A DNA stretch of 64,000 bases from Bacteroidota bacterium (lineage in GTDB: Bacteria > Bacteroidota > Bacteroidia > Bacteroidales > Paludibacteraceae). Below, piece by piece: positions 44,322-52,787 of the stretch. The stretch lies in NCBI GenBank assembly GCA_023391625.1, contig JAEWAN010000033.1, positions 102,852 through 166,851 of the forward strand. Direction: 5' to 3'. Position numbers and translations under genes: made by a program. The notes beneath the pieces are model-generated. The model saw only the letters and a list, made by a program, of their open reading frames with translations, did no database searches and had not been told where the DNA came from. Each line of letters opens with the position of its first letter. The stretch's first letter is position 1.

Positions 44322-47300
44322 ATGAAACGAATAAGTTTATTCTTATTTTCTATCTTTTTAATGATAGGAAATATCCATTCTCAAGTAGATACAGATTTCT
44401 GGTTTGCCGCACCGTTCCTCAGCGAACATCACGAACCGCAAAACTATTCAATCCGCTTATGTTTTGTTACATTTGACCAGAAAGCATCGATTAAAATAAC
44501 GCAACCGGCGAATACTATTAACGATCCGAATGATCCTAAATATTTCGAACCAATCACCTTTGATTTGGAAAAGGAAAGCTTTACCTACATCAGTTTAAAT
44601 GAACTCAGACGTAAAGGAATACTGGAAATCAAACCGGGGAAAACGGCTGCTCCCCTTCCTTATGGTTTACGAATAAGTTCTACGGCTCCTATAAGCGTAT
44701 ACTATGCCGCTACACATGAGGATAGCGAAGTTTACACATTAAAAGGGAAAAACGCTTTGGGTACAAAGTTTATCGTGCCTATGCAAACATCCTATAGAAC
44801 AACTCCGACCAACCAAACCACTTCTTCAATAGAAATCCTGGCTACAGAAGACAATACGGAAGTTACTATAAAAACAAAAGTTGCAACCACCGTAAAGGCT
44901 ACTCCGGGTGAAATAAAAATTAATTTAAATAAAGGTGAAGCATTCGCTTTAAAAGCCAAAAGCGGTGACAGTGGTTCTGATAACTTACACAACACTTATA
45001 TCACGTCTAATAAAGATATTGTTGTAAACAGTACCGATGATTCCGTAAATTCCATCAATCAACATTCGGATTTAATCGGGGAACAAATAGTCCCTACCAG
45101 GTTATCCGGTACGGAGTATATTGTTGTAAGTAATCAAGGAACATATGAAGAAGTCTATATTTTTCCTACAGAAGAGAATAACCCGACCAATGTCAATATA
45201 GGAGGAATAAATCACGTATTAAATTTTGGACAAGAGTATAAATACAAGTTAACGGATAATGTCGCATACATCACTTCCGATTATCCTGTCATTGTCTTCC
45301 AAATCACCAGTATAGGTAATGAACTCGGTGGTACCGTATTGCCCACCATTGAATGTACCGGCTCTGACGAAGCCGCCTATATGCCGACCTTAAGTTCCGA
45401 CAATAAAGTATTCATTAATCTCGTCACAAAAAAAGAATATATCAATGATTTCAATAACTACATTACAGGAAATCTTTTTTCCGAAGTTCCCGGCAGTAAT
45501 GACGAATGGTATTATACAACCGTATTACGCGGAACTTCACTAAATTCCAATCAACCAATCAGAATAAGCAATTCCGGCGGAGTTTTCCATATGAGCGTTA
45601 TTGATGGGTCATCCGGCAGTACATGTAGTTACGGTTATTTCTCTAACTATAATTCAGTGCCTTTAGGCAGTAAAACGAGTGTTAGCCATTATCTGGAAGG
45701 AGACGAAATTAGTTTCGTAGTGCCCGATGCCAATGACTATACCAATATCACAGTAACTCTTCCGGATGGCACAATACGCAATACTGTTCCTCCCTTTGAA
45801 AACGATATTGTATTGAGTCTGCCTAACGTAAACAAAAAAAACTATGAGGGAGAATACAAAATAGAAGCTTTTGGCGGTCTCTGTGGTACTGATCCCGACT
45901 ATATCCAGGTCAGCGTCTATGAGCTACCCGTTCCCCAGGATATTTACATGTGTCTGGGCGACGCCCTCTCCATCAGCAGTCCCGGTTACGGCCCTTATCA
46001 ATGGAAAGGCGACGGCGAGTTCGGCAATACCAAAACCATCGAATTCATCCCGACCAAAGGCGACACCACCTACCAGGTCACAGTAACCAGTCAGCAACCC
46101 GGTATTAATATCGTATCAGACGGCGACTTTGAGAACCGTGAGACCGATAAGATCAACAGCGATTATACCTATCTCGTAGCCGGAACATTATCTTCCGGAA
46201 AGTATGCCATCGGCTCCAACCCCCAGAGTTATCACAGCGCCTATATCAAACACGGCGACCATACAAGCGGTTACGGCTACCAAATGATAGTCACCTCTTC
46301 CGGCAACGAATCCACGATCTGGCGTCAAACCCTCCGTGGACTGATCCCCGGTAATATGTACGAGTTCTCCGCATGGTTCCTGGGAGTAAACCCCGCCGCC
46401 AGTCCCGTGAACATCAAATATAAGATGGACGGCCTCTTTGTAAACGAACGCGATGACCAGGGCGAACTCATCACCGATCCCGAAGACAACTACTACGAAG
46501 TTCCCCAATACACCGTGGAACAAGACCAGGAATGGCACCAGCTAAAATACGGTTTCAAAGCAGAAGGAAGTGTTACAGATATTTCCATCGTTTTGGTCGG
46601 AACGTCAAGCGGCAGTGCCGTGAGTGTAGACGACATCCGTCTCTCTCCCCTCTACACGATGCCCGATACCTTCAATATCCATGTACAAGACTCGCTTCAT
46701 CCGGTGCTTAAAGGCAGTCCCTACATTTGTCAGGGCATAGCCACCGTAGGCCTGGAAGAAAGCTATGACAGCTATGAATGGAGCAACGGACAGACCACCC
46801 CAGAAGCCACCTTTTCCTCCACAGGCGAATACAGTGTTCAGGTGACCCGTGGGGAATGTCAACGCGGTACCCTTGTCTTCACGATCAACCCCAGTGCGAA
46901 AGTAAGCGTTACGGTAGAAGACGTCCCCGAATTATGTCTGGGCAGTGATTATGTAGACTTCCCGCTCACCGTCACCGAAGGCAGCCTGGGGTATTACAGT
47001 CTCCATTTCGACGAATCCGCCCAATCCGCCCACTTCCAGGACCTGGAGATGAACGAATCCGGCGAAGACTATATCCGTATCCCCATTCCGGCGAATGCCC
47101 TTCCCGGAACCTATACGATGACCTTGGACGTATACGAAGCTGGTTGCCAGGGCAAAGGCGACGTGCTGCCCGGTTCAGAGATAGAGTTCACCCTGAAATA
47201 CGGCTGTGACATCATAGCCCAGAGATGGAATGACGTTCTGTCGGTAAAGAGCAGTGACTACACGAATGGAGAAAGCTTCAGCGGCTACCAATGGTACCGT

Positions 47301-47687
47301 AACGGCGAAGCCCTGCCGGGAGAGACCCGTCCATACTATTACAACCATAGTGAATTTATAACAGGTGATTGTTACAGTGTCACCCTTACCCGTGAGGACG
47401 GGACGGAAGTCAGCAGTTGTGAATACTGTCCGGAACATATAGACGCGTTTTTAGAAAGTAGCGTTTCTCCGGTCTCGCTGGTAAACAGCAGTGCCAGTCT
47501 GAGTTTACCGTCAGAAGATGGAGTAGAAGGGAAAGCATACATCCGTGATATGAACGGCGGTTTAATCACAGTACAATCTTACACGGGCGACTCACCGGAG
47601 ATCACAGCTCCGTCACAACAAGGAGTCTATGTATTGGAGATGGTATCGGATAAAGATTACAGGAAATATAAAATTGTTGTAAAGTAG
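44322..47687 (+). CDS. IgGFc-binding-like secreted protein with CBM-like module and T9SS sorting domain
   Basis: 1121 residues. Signal peptide 1-20. The N-terminal 430 residues (DTDFWFAAPFLSEHHEPQN, ISVYYAATHEDSEVYTL, LGTKFIVPMQTSY, SSIEILATEDNTEVTI, GTEYIVVSNQG) follow the pattern of the IgGFc_binding N-terminal domain. Next are Ig/PKD-like modules, a jelly-roll CBM-like module at about 590-775 (VSDGDFENRETDKIN ... GSAVSVDDIRLSPL), further Ig-like modules, and a T9SS sorting domain at about 1050-1121 ending GVYVLEMVSDKDYRKYKI. The DNA from about 45880 to 47440 is clearly richer in G+C than the first half of the gene and than the neighbours. Probably a surface adhesin or glycan-binding protein. 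Role in IgG binding is not implied by the domain name. Confidence 0.85.
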   Translation: MKRISLFLFSIFLMIGNIHSQVDTDFWFAAPFLSEHHEPQNYSIRLCFVTFDQKASIKITQPANTINDPNDPKYFEPITFDLEKESFTYISLNELRRKGILEIKPGKTAAPLPYGLRISSTAPISVYYAATHEDSEVYTLKGKNALGTKFIVPMQTSYRTTPTNQTTSSIEILATEDNTEVTIKTKVATTVKATPGEIKINLNKGEAFALKAKSGDSGSDNLHNTYITSNKDIVVNSTDDSVNSINQHSDLIGEQIVPTRLSGTEYIVVSNQGTYEEVYIFPTEENNPTNVNIGGINHVLNFGQEYKYKLTDNVAYITSDYPVIVFQITSIGNELGGTVLPTIECTGSDEAAYMPTLSSDNKVFINLVTKKEYINDFNNYITGNLFSEVPGSNDEWYYTTVLRGTSLNSNQPIRISNSGGVFHMSVIDGSSGSTCSYGYFSNYNSVPLGSKTSVSHYLEGDEISFVVPDANDYTNITVTLPDGTIRNTVPPFENDIVLSLPNVNKKNYEGEYKIEAFGGLCGTDPDYIQVSVYELPVPQDIYMCLGDALSISSPGYGPYQWKGDGEFGNTKTIEFIPTKGDTTYQVTVTSQQPGINIVSDGDFENRETDKINSDYTYLVAGTLSSGKYAIGSNPQSYHSAYIKHGDHTSGYGYQMIVTSSGNESTIWRQTLRGLIPGNMYEFSAWFLGVNPAASPVNIKYKMDGLFVNERDDQGELITDPEDNYYEVPQYTVEQDQEWHQLKYGFKAEGSVTDISIVLVGTSSGSAVSVDDIRLSPLYTMPDTFNIHVQDSLHPVLKGSPYICQGIATVGLEESYDSYEWSNGQTTPEATFSSTGEYSVQVTRGECQRGTLVFTINPSAKVSVTVEDVPELCLGSDYVDFPLTVTEGSLGYYSLHFDESAQSAHFQDLEMNESGEDYIRIPIPANALPGTYTMTLDVYEAGCQGKGDVLPGSEIEFTLKYGCDIIAQRWNDVLSVKSSDYTNGESFSGYQWYRNGEALPGETRPYYYNHSEFITGDCYSVTLTREDGTEVSSCEYCPEHIDAFLESSVSPVSLVNSSASLSLPSEDGVEGKAYIRDMNGGLITVQSYTGDSPEITAPSQQGVYVLEMVSDKDYRKYKIVVK

Positions 47688-47744
47688 ACAAGAGAGTGTC
47701 AAAACCTAACTAAAAAAAGGACTTTCAATTTCCTTATAATCATA

Positions 47745-47792
47745 AAAAAGAGTCATATCTCACTCGGTCCAGAGTAAAATATGACTCTTTTT
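47745..47792. terminator. Bidirectional terminator after the IgGFc-binding-like gene
   Basis: Stem AAAAAGAGTCATAT with ATATGACTCTTTTT around a 20-base loop, with A- and T-runs at its ends. It stands between convergent genes. Confidence 0.78.
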
Positions 47793-47878
47793 ACATCTTT
47801 ATTTATAATCTATAATTTTCTTTGTCAGTCACTTTAATTTTGACACACTTCTTTTAAATTTATCTACTTACATGCACT

Positions 47879-49192
47879 CTACCGACGCTTTAACTTCAAT
47901 AACTTGAACAATGTCTTCGAGTCCAGATTCTGATCTACACACCCCTTAACTTTCACCGCTTCTTCACCGCTTAATACATCTGATATACTATATTTTCGTT
48001 TCAAGCCGAAAGTTTCAGGACAAAGATTAAATGTCTTTCCATTTGCACCGTCCATATTAAACAATATCAAATAGATTTCCTTCTCCTTAGTATCTGCCGA
48101 TGTAAGAACCAGCAATCCGTTCTGATTGGAAAGAACCGTTGCTTTCACAGAACGGTCATATATCTCCCAAAAACCTTTATTTTTTAATAAAGAATATACA
48201 GGCTCTGAACTTGATGGCAGCTCTCCTTTAAAAATCAAAGGCAATTTATAAAAAGCAGAAAAAAGGATAAATGCCATCTGAGTTTCCTCCGAATTTGCTT
48301 CTTCCACTCCATCCATATTTACTATACCTAAATCGGCCCATGACGATTGAGAACGGTAAGCCTTCTCATAAGCAGTGATAAAGCAACTCAAATCCTGACA
48401 AGCACCATAAACACTGGTATCGGCAGCAGACCACATATCTGCGAAAACCGCAGCATGATCTGTTTTTTCCGAAGGAGTTTCTCCTCCTGCCAGACTTAAG
48501 AACATCGCCCGCCCAGTCTGATCAATAGCCTTACGCAACATCTCTATTTCAATTTGATGGTAGGGCTGCAGAACATCTTCAACCCGGATAAAATCAACTC
48601 CCCAGGAAGCATATAAATCCATAATAGAGTTATAATACTCCTGCCCTCCGGGTTTCGCTGCCAGTATGGTATAATTATCTGCCTGCGGATCAAACTGCAT
48701 AGAGGCGGTATAAATATTATCGGCAGTCACTCCACCTGCATTTTTTACCGGTAATTCCCAATCCACCGCTTTTCTGGGAACACCACGTTTTATCGTAATA
48801 CCGAATTTAAAACCTAAACGATGTATATAATCGGCTAAAGGCTTAAAACCTTGCCTGTTTGAGGAAGAAGGGAAACGTAAGGGATCCGGTACATAACGTC
48901 CATATTCATCCAGCCAATATTGAGCAGATTGATCCTCCGTATTTTCAGATTCCTGTATATACCAGTCTGAATCTAAAATCACATATCTCAAAGAATTAAA
49001 GTTAGCAGCCAGATATTCGGCTTTAGTTTTGACAACATCTTCGGTCACTAAAGAGACATCACTATCTATCAACCAACCGGTTGGCGGTACTGACTGATAA
49101 GCCCGTGCTGCAAGAATAAAAGGAAAAGATAAAAGAAGTCCTGTCAGAAATAAATAATTTTTACCCATACATTCAATACTCTTACGATTCAA
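47879..49192 (-). CDS. GH27-like (clan GH-D) protein with altered catalytic site
   Basis: 437 residues, signal peptide about 1-31 (the start could also be Met9). It follows the Bacteroidales GH27 pattern closely: YWLDEYGRYVPDPLRFPS, GFKPLADYIHRLGFKFGI, AAKPGGQEYYNSIMDLYASW, QIEIEMLRKAID. GH27 enzymes are alpha-galactosidases or related exo-enzymes. Two catalytic features differ: the nucleophile block, normally VKxDD-like with Asp, reads FIRVEDV (Glu205), and the opening GWNSW reads GWLID. The acid/base Asp258 (MWSAADTS) is kept. It may be inactive or have a changed specificity. It lies 166 bases downstream of the GH43-ending operon behind a terminator, so it is transcribed separately or by read-through. 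Confidence 0.8.
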   Translation of the reverse strand: MNRKSIECMGKNYLFLTGLLLSFPFILAARAYQSVPPTGWLIDSDVSLVTEDVVKTKAEYLAANFNSLRYVILDSDWYIQESENTEDQSAQYWLDEYGRYVPDPLRFPSSSNRQGFKPLADYIHRLGFKFGITIKRGVPRKAVDWELPVKNAGGVTADNIYTASMQFDPQADNYTILAAKPGGQEYYNSIMDLYASWGVDFIRVEDVLQPYHQIEIEMLRKAIDQTGRAMFLSLAGGETPSEKTDHAAVFADMWSAADTSVYGACQDLSCFITAYEKAYRSQSSWADLGIVNMDGVEEANSEETQMAFILFSAFYKLPLIFKGELPSSSEPVYSLLKNKGFWEIYDRSVKATVLSNQNGLLVLTSADTKEKEIYLILFNMDGANGKTFNLCPETFGLKRKYSISDVLSGEEAVKVKGCVDQNLDSKTLFKLLKLKRR

Positions 49193-49298
49193 AAACCATA
49201 CAAACTTAAAATATTATTTCTGATAATACCTTATTCCGATACCTGGAATTAGCCCTCTTCATGAAGAAAAAATTACCTTTTGACTTACTACTTACACA

Positions 49299-49333
49299 AA
49301 ACGCCCTTTCTGAACAAATCAGAAAGGGCGTTT
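49299..49333 (-). terminator. Terminator of the arabinogalactan operon
   Basis: A perfect 15-bp stem (AAACGCCCTTTCTGA with TCAGAAAGGGCGTTT, loop ACAAA), 26 bases after the stop of the last operon gene. Confidence 0.82.
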
Positions 49334-49358
49334 GCTAAATACAATTTTACCTTAATAA

Positions 49359-50402
49359 TTAGAATGCTGTATTAACATCCCATGCATCTTGCCATGCAAT
49401 TTCAATCTGGTTATTATCTTTAAACTTAATAGGCAACCAGATATAACGGGAATTAATCAAATCTGTTTTATTCCATTTGTCAAACATTGCAATGTAAGCA
49501 TCATCCTTACCCGCAACCTTAACAACATTGGTGCTTTGACCATAAAATGTTTTTTCAGCATCCGGGCCGGTGCAAGGATCGCCCATCACTGTCCATTCAC
49601 CCATCATGCTATCTGCCACTGCATACTGAGCAACATTAGGATCCCAACCGGTACAGCCTGATGACAGAATGTAATATTTATCACCACGTTTGAATACAGC
49701 CGGAGCTTCACGGGCCTGATCTATAAAATTACGAGTATATGCACCTTCAACTGGTTTCAGATAATCATCAGTCAATTTTGAAATATAAAGTGTCTGATTT
49801 TCTTCTGAAGAATAAACATGATATGCTGTTCCGTCGTCGTCAACAAACAAAGTCATATCACGGCTCATCTGTCCTTGTGGTCTCATAGATCCCAAATAAG
49901 TAAATTCTCCGGTAGGACTGTCTGAAACAGCAACTCCGGCAGCAGCTTTAGCATAGTCATGGCTATCTACATGCAACCACATTACATATTTTCCGGTTTT
50001 TTCATTATAAATCACTTTCGGACGTTCCAGAACATGAGAGAAATGGAGTTCTGAAGTAGAGTCTGTTTGATTTGATGGCAATACTACTCCCTCAAATTTC
50101 CAGTTCACTAAATCTTTAGAAGAATAACAAGATACTCCTCCGGCTTCCGTACGATAACATTCCCAACTTGGCACTTTAGGATTCCAGTAAGTAGAATCTC
50201 CTTTATATTCACCATACCAGTAATATACGCTGTCTTTATACAAGATACCACCGCCGTGAGCATTAATACGGTTACCATCTGTATCAAGCCATTCTTCCCC
50301 TGATACAATCAGCTGGGGTTCGGTCTGTTGATCCTGAGCCTTTTTGCTGCAACCTGTTGCAACTAAGCAGGCAACAGCCAAAAATAAAATACTTCTTTTC
50401 AT
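49359..50402 (-). CDS. GH43 lipoprotein, subfamily 24-like (exo-beta-1,3-galactanase type)
   Basis: 347 residues, a single five-bladed propeller. Lipobox VATGC with Cys18. NAHGGGILYKDSVYYWYGE, GGVSCYSSKDLVNWK, ERPKVIYNEKTGKYVMW, GQMSRDMTLFVDDDGTAYH and SGCTGWDPN are blocks shared with characterised exo-beta-1,3-galactanases of GH43_24. Putative acid Glu232 lies in REAPAVF; Gln289 (FYGQSTNVV) is in the place where GH43_24 enzymes use a glutamine instead of the usual Asp base. It would release galactose from the beta-1,3-galactan backbone of arabinogalactan. It is the last gene of a five-gene operon and is paralogous to the N-terminal half of the first gene. Confidence 0.87.
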   Translation of the reverse strand: MKRSILFLAVACLVATGCSKKAQDQQTEPQLIVSGEEWLDTDGNRINAHGGGILYKDSVYYWYGEYKGDSTYWNPKVPSWECYRTEAGGVSCYSSKDLVNWKFEGVVLPSNQTDSTSELHFSHVLERPKVIYNEKTGKYVMWLHVDSHDYAKAAAGVAVSDSPTGEFTYLGSMRPQGQMSRDMTLFVDDDGTAYHVYSSEENQTLYISKLTDDYLKPVEGAYTRNFIDQAREAPAVFKRGDKYYILSSGCTGWDPNVAQYAVADSMMGEWTVMGDPCTGPDAEKTFYGQSTNVVKVAGKDDAYIAMFDKWNKTDLINSRYIWLPIKFKDNNQIEIAWQDAWDVNTAF

Positions 50403-50420
50403 TGTGTTTTTATTTAGTTA

Positions 50421-52766
50421 TTATAATTTAAACGGTGTTTCCTTCAGATAGATTTTATAATCTTTAATCATTCCCGGTTTATTAGCTTCCATACGAGGCA
50501 AATACTCAAATCCGGTAATAACTTTATCTTCTCCCAGGTCAATTACAATCTGGTGAGGGAAAGCATCTTTAGTCATGGAATATGCTGTATGCCAAATAGT
50601 AGATTCCTGCAAATCAAAAACATTGGTTGCTACATTATTAGCATCATCCACTTCTTCACTATCTGCATATATCACTTTCCAGTGCTGACGTGACAAACGT
50701 TCTCCGTTTTCTCCCAGTATTTCCAGTTCTGCAATAGAAGCAAAATCATCATTAGCGTGAGAATTCAAAGCTTCCAGACAGAAATAACGTGTAGGATAAG
50801 GTTTATTAAATGTAATTTTCTGCCATCCGTTACCTGGTTTGAAGCTTCCTTTGTGTACAGCTTTTTCTCCAGATAAATCAAGGTTTTCGTTCTGTTTACG
50901 GTGTTTGTAAGCACCGGCTCCACGCTGCATATCCAGAATAGGCTTACGAAGTCCTTGTACTGTAGCTTCTGTTGGTCCGGCAAGATCTAATACAATAATT
51001 TCATTCTTACCTTTTTTCAACCAGCAACCCGGCATATAAAGAGTCTGTTGCGGGCCGATTTCCCAGAAACGACCTATATTATGTCCGTTTACATAAACCA
51101 TTCCCTTTTTCCAGTTTGTCATATCAATGAAAGTATCTCCAACCTTATCCAAAGTAAAAGTAGCTTTATAATAAGCTGGTTGATTTTCTTTCAAGTCTGT
51201 TTTTACATACTGTTTGTTTTTAGCAAATGAATAATCAACCGGAATGCTATAAACCTGCCAGTTTTTCAACTCTTTTACTCCATCTTCATTGATAAGTTCC
51301 ACTTTTTCGGTAATACCTTTCCAGTCATAAATACCTTTACCGAAATTCATACGTCCCATAGCTTCCACCAAAATATCAAGACGGGCTCCTTCTTTTACAG
51401 GAGGAATAAGAACAGAACCTTCTCCTCTCAAACGATTCAGTACGCCCACTCTTTCGCCATCAATGAACACTTGTGCCCAGTCATGAGCTTCTGTTATTTT
51501 AAGGAACTGCTGACCTTCAGAAGCAGGTAATGTTGTACGATACAAAATGCTACCCCAACCCTGATCAAAGAATTCCATAGAACGGATATTTTCACTTTCT
51601 TTTGGTTCTGGAAGATTATCAAAGATATAAGCAATCTCTTCAAATTTTACAGTTGGAATACTGATTGTAGGAATTGAATCCGGGATTGGCGACAATGAAG
51701 TTCCTTCCGGCAAATAATTTTCAAGCAACGAACGCACCTCAAAGTATTTAGGAGTTACATTACCTGACTCATTAATAGGAGCATCATAATCATAGGAAGT
51801 ACATGTCGGAGAGAAATTAGGGAAGTTTGCACCAGCCCAGTGTCCAAAACTTGTTCCTCCGTGAGTCATGTACAAGCTAAATGAAATGTTTTTATCTAAC
51901 ATTTCTTTCATTCCTTCCACCAAAGCAGCTGCACTACGTGTTTCATGTTTAGCTCCCCAATGGTCAAACCAACCAGACCAGAATTCACTACACATCAAAG
52001 GAGTTTCCGGACGAAGCTCAAGCAAACGTTTAAACTGTTCATCGATATTAGCACCTGTACCGAAATTTATTGTCCAGATTAAATCATCCAAAGCATTGTT
52101 TTCAAAATTCGAATTCCAGTCGCATTGGAATAAAGGCACTTGGTCAAAACCACTTTCTTTTACTATATCACGAATTTCTGCAATGTATGGTTTATCTACA
52201 CCGAAAGAACCATATTCGTTTTCTACCTGAACCATCAAGATATTTCCACCTTTAGCCAATTGCATATCGCCCAATTGCTTTCCAACTTCATTCATAAACA
52301 AACGTACACGTTCCATGAAATACGGATCCTGTTCACGCAGTTTTATATCTTCTTTCTTTAGCAACCACCAAGGAAGGCCACCCATTTCCCATTCAGCACA
52401 TACGTATGGACCAGGACGTACTATAATGTACATGCCATGTTTTTGTGCCAGTTTACAGAATTCAGCAACATCATTATTTCCGGTAAAATCAAATTGTCCT
52501 TCCACCGGCTCATGTATATTCCAGAACACATACAAACAAATCGTATTCATACCCAATGCTTTACACATTTCAATACGATGTTCCCAATATTCTCTGGGGA
52601 TACGGGGATAATGAATTTCAGCAGCTTTTACAACAAAAGGTTCTCCATTCAGCAAAAAAGTTTTATTGCCTACTTCAAAAGTTTCTTTTGCTTTACCGCC
52701 ACCACAAGATTGCAGGCCTAAAAAAAGCCCCAAAACAATACTTACAATTAAAAATGTTTTTTTCAT
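50421..52766 (-). CDS. GH35 beta-galactosidase lipoprotein with C-terminal F5/8-type domain
   Basis: 781 residues. Lipobox LGLQSC with Cys21. The GH35 TIM barrel covers about 30-350: EIHYPRIPREYWEHRIEMCK, YVFWNIHEPVEGQFDF, RPGPYVCAEWEMGGLPWWL, the acid/base Glu184 in VENEYGSFG and nucleophile Glu261 in PLMCSEFWSGW. Two beta-sandwich domains follow, and the last 140 residues (KAVHKGSFKPGNGWQKI ... VIDLGEDKVITGFEYLPR) form a discoidin/CBM32-like domain. It removes beta-linked galactose at the cell surface or in the periplasm. It lies 21 bases after the GH2 gene and 18 bases before the GH43 gene, so the genes are co-transcribed. Confidence 0.93.
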   Translation of the reverse strand: MKKTFLIVSIVLGLFLGLQSCGGGKAKETFEVGNKTFLLNGEPFVVKAAEIHYPRIPREYWEHRIEMCKALGMNTICLYVFWNIHEPVEGQFDFTGNNDVAEFCKLAQKHGMYIIVRPGPYVCAEWEMGGLPWWLLKKEDIKLREQDPYFMERVRLFMNEVGKQLGDMQLAKGGNILMVQVENEYGSFGVDKPYIAEIRDIVKESGFDQVPLFQCDWNSNFENNALDDLIWTINFGTGANIDEQFKRLLELRPETPLMCSEFWSGWFDHWGAKHETRSAAALVEGMKEMLDKNISFSLYMTHGGTSFGHWAGANFPNFSPTCTSYDYDAPINESGNVTPKYFEVRSLLENYLPEGTSLSPIPDSIPTISIPTVKFEEIAYIFDNLPEPKESENIRSMEFFDQGWGSILYRTTLPASEGQQFLKITEAHDWAQVFIDGERVGVLNRLRGEGSVLIPPVKEGARLDILVEAMGRMNFGKGIYDWKGITEKVELINEDGVKELKNWQVYSIPVDYSFAKNKQYVKTDLKENQPAYYKATFTLDKVGDTFIDMTNWKKGMVYVNGHNIGRFWEIGPQQTLYMPGCWLKKGKNEIIVLDLAGPTEATVQGLRKPILDMQRGAGAYKHRKQNENLDLSGEKAVHKGSFKPGNGWQKITFNKPYPTRYFCLEALNSHANDDFASIAELEILGENGERLSRQHWKVIYADSEEVDDANNVATNVFDLQESTIWHTAYSMTKDAFPHQIVIDLGEDKVITGFEYLPRMEANKPGMIKDYKIYLKETPFKL

Positions 52767-52787
52767 GTTTTTCTCTTATAACAGTAT

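Noticed and set aside
46188..47569. Series of minus-strand open frames of 65-116 codons
   Set aside because: They are shadows created by the higher G+C of the mosaic region on the opposite strand; none has a signal, domain or plausible start.
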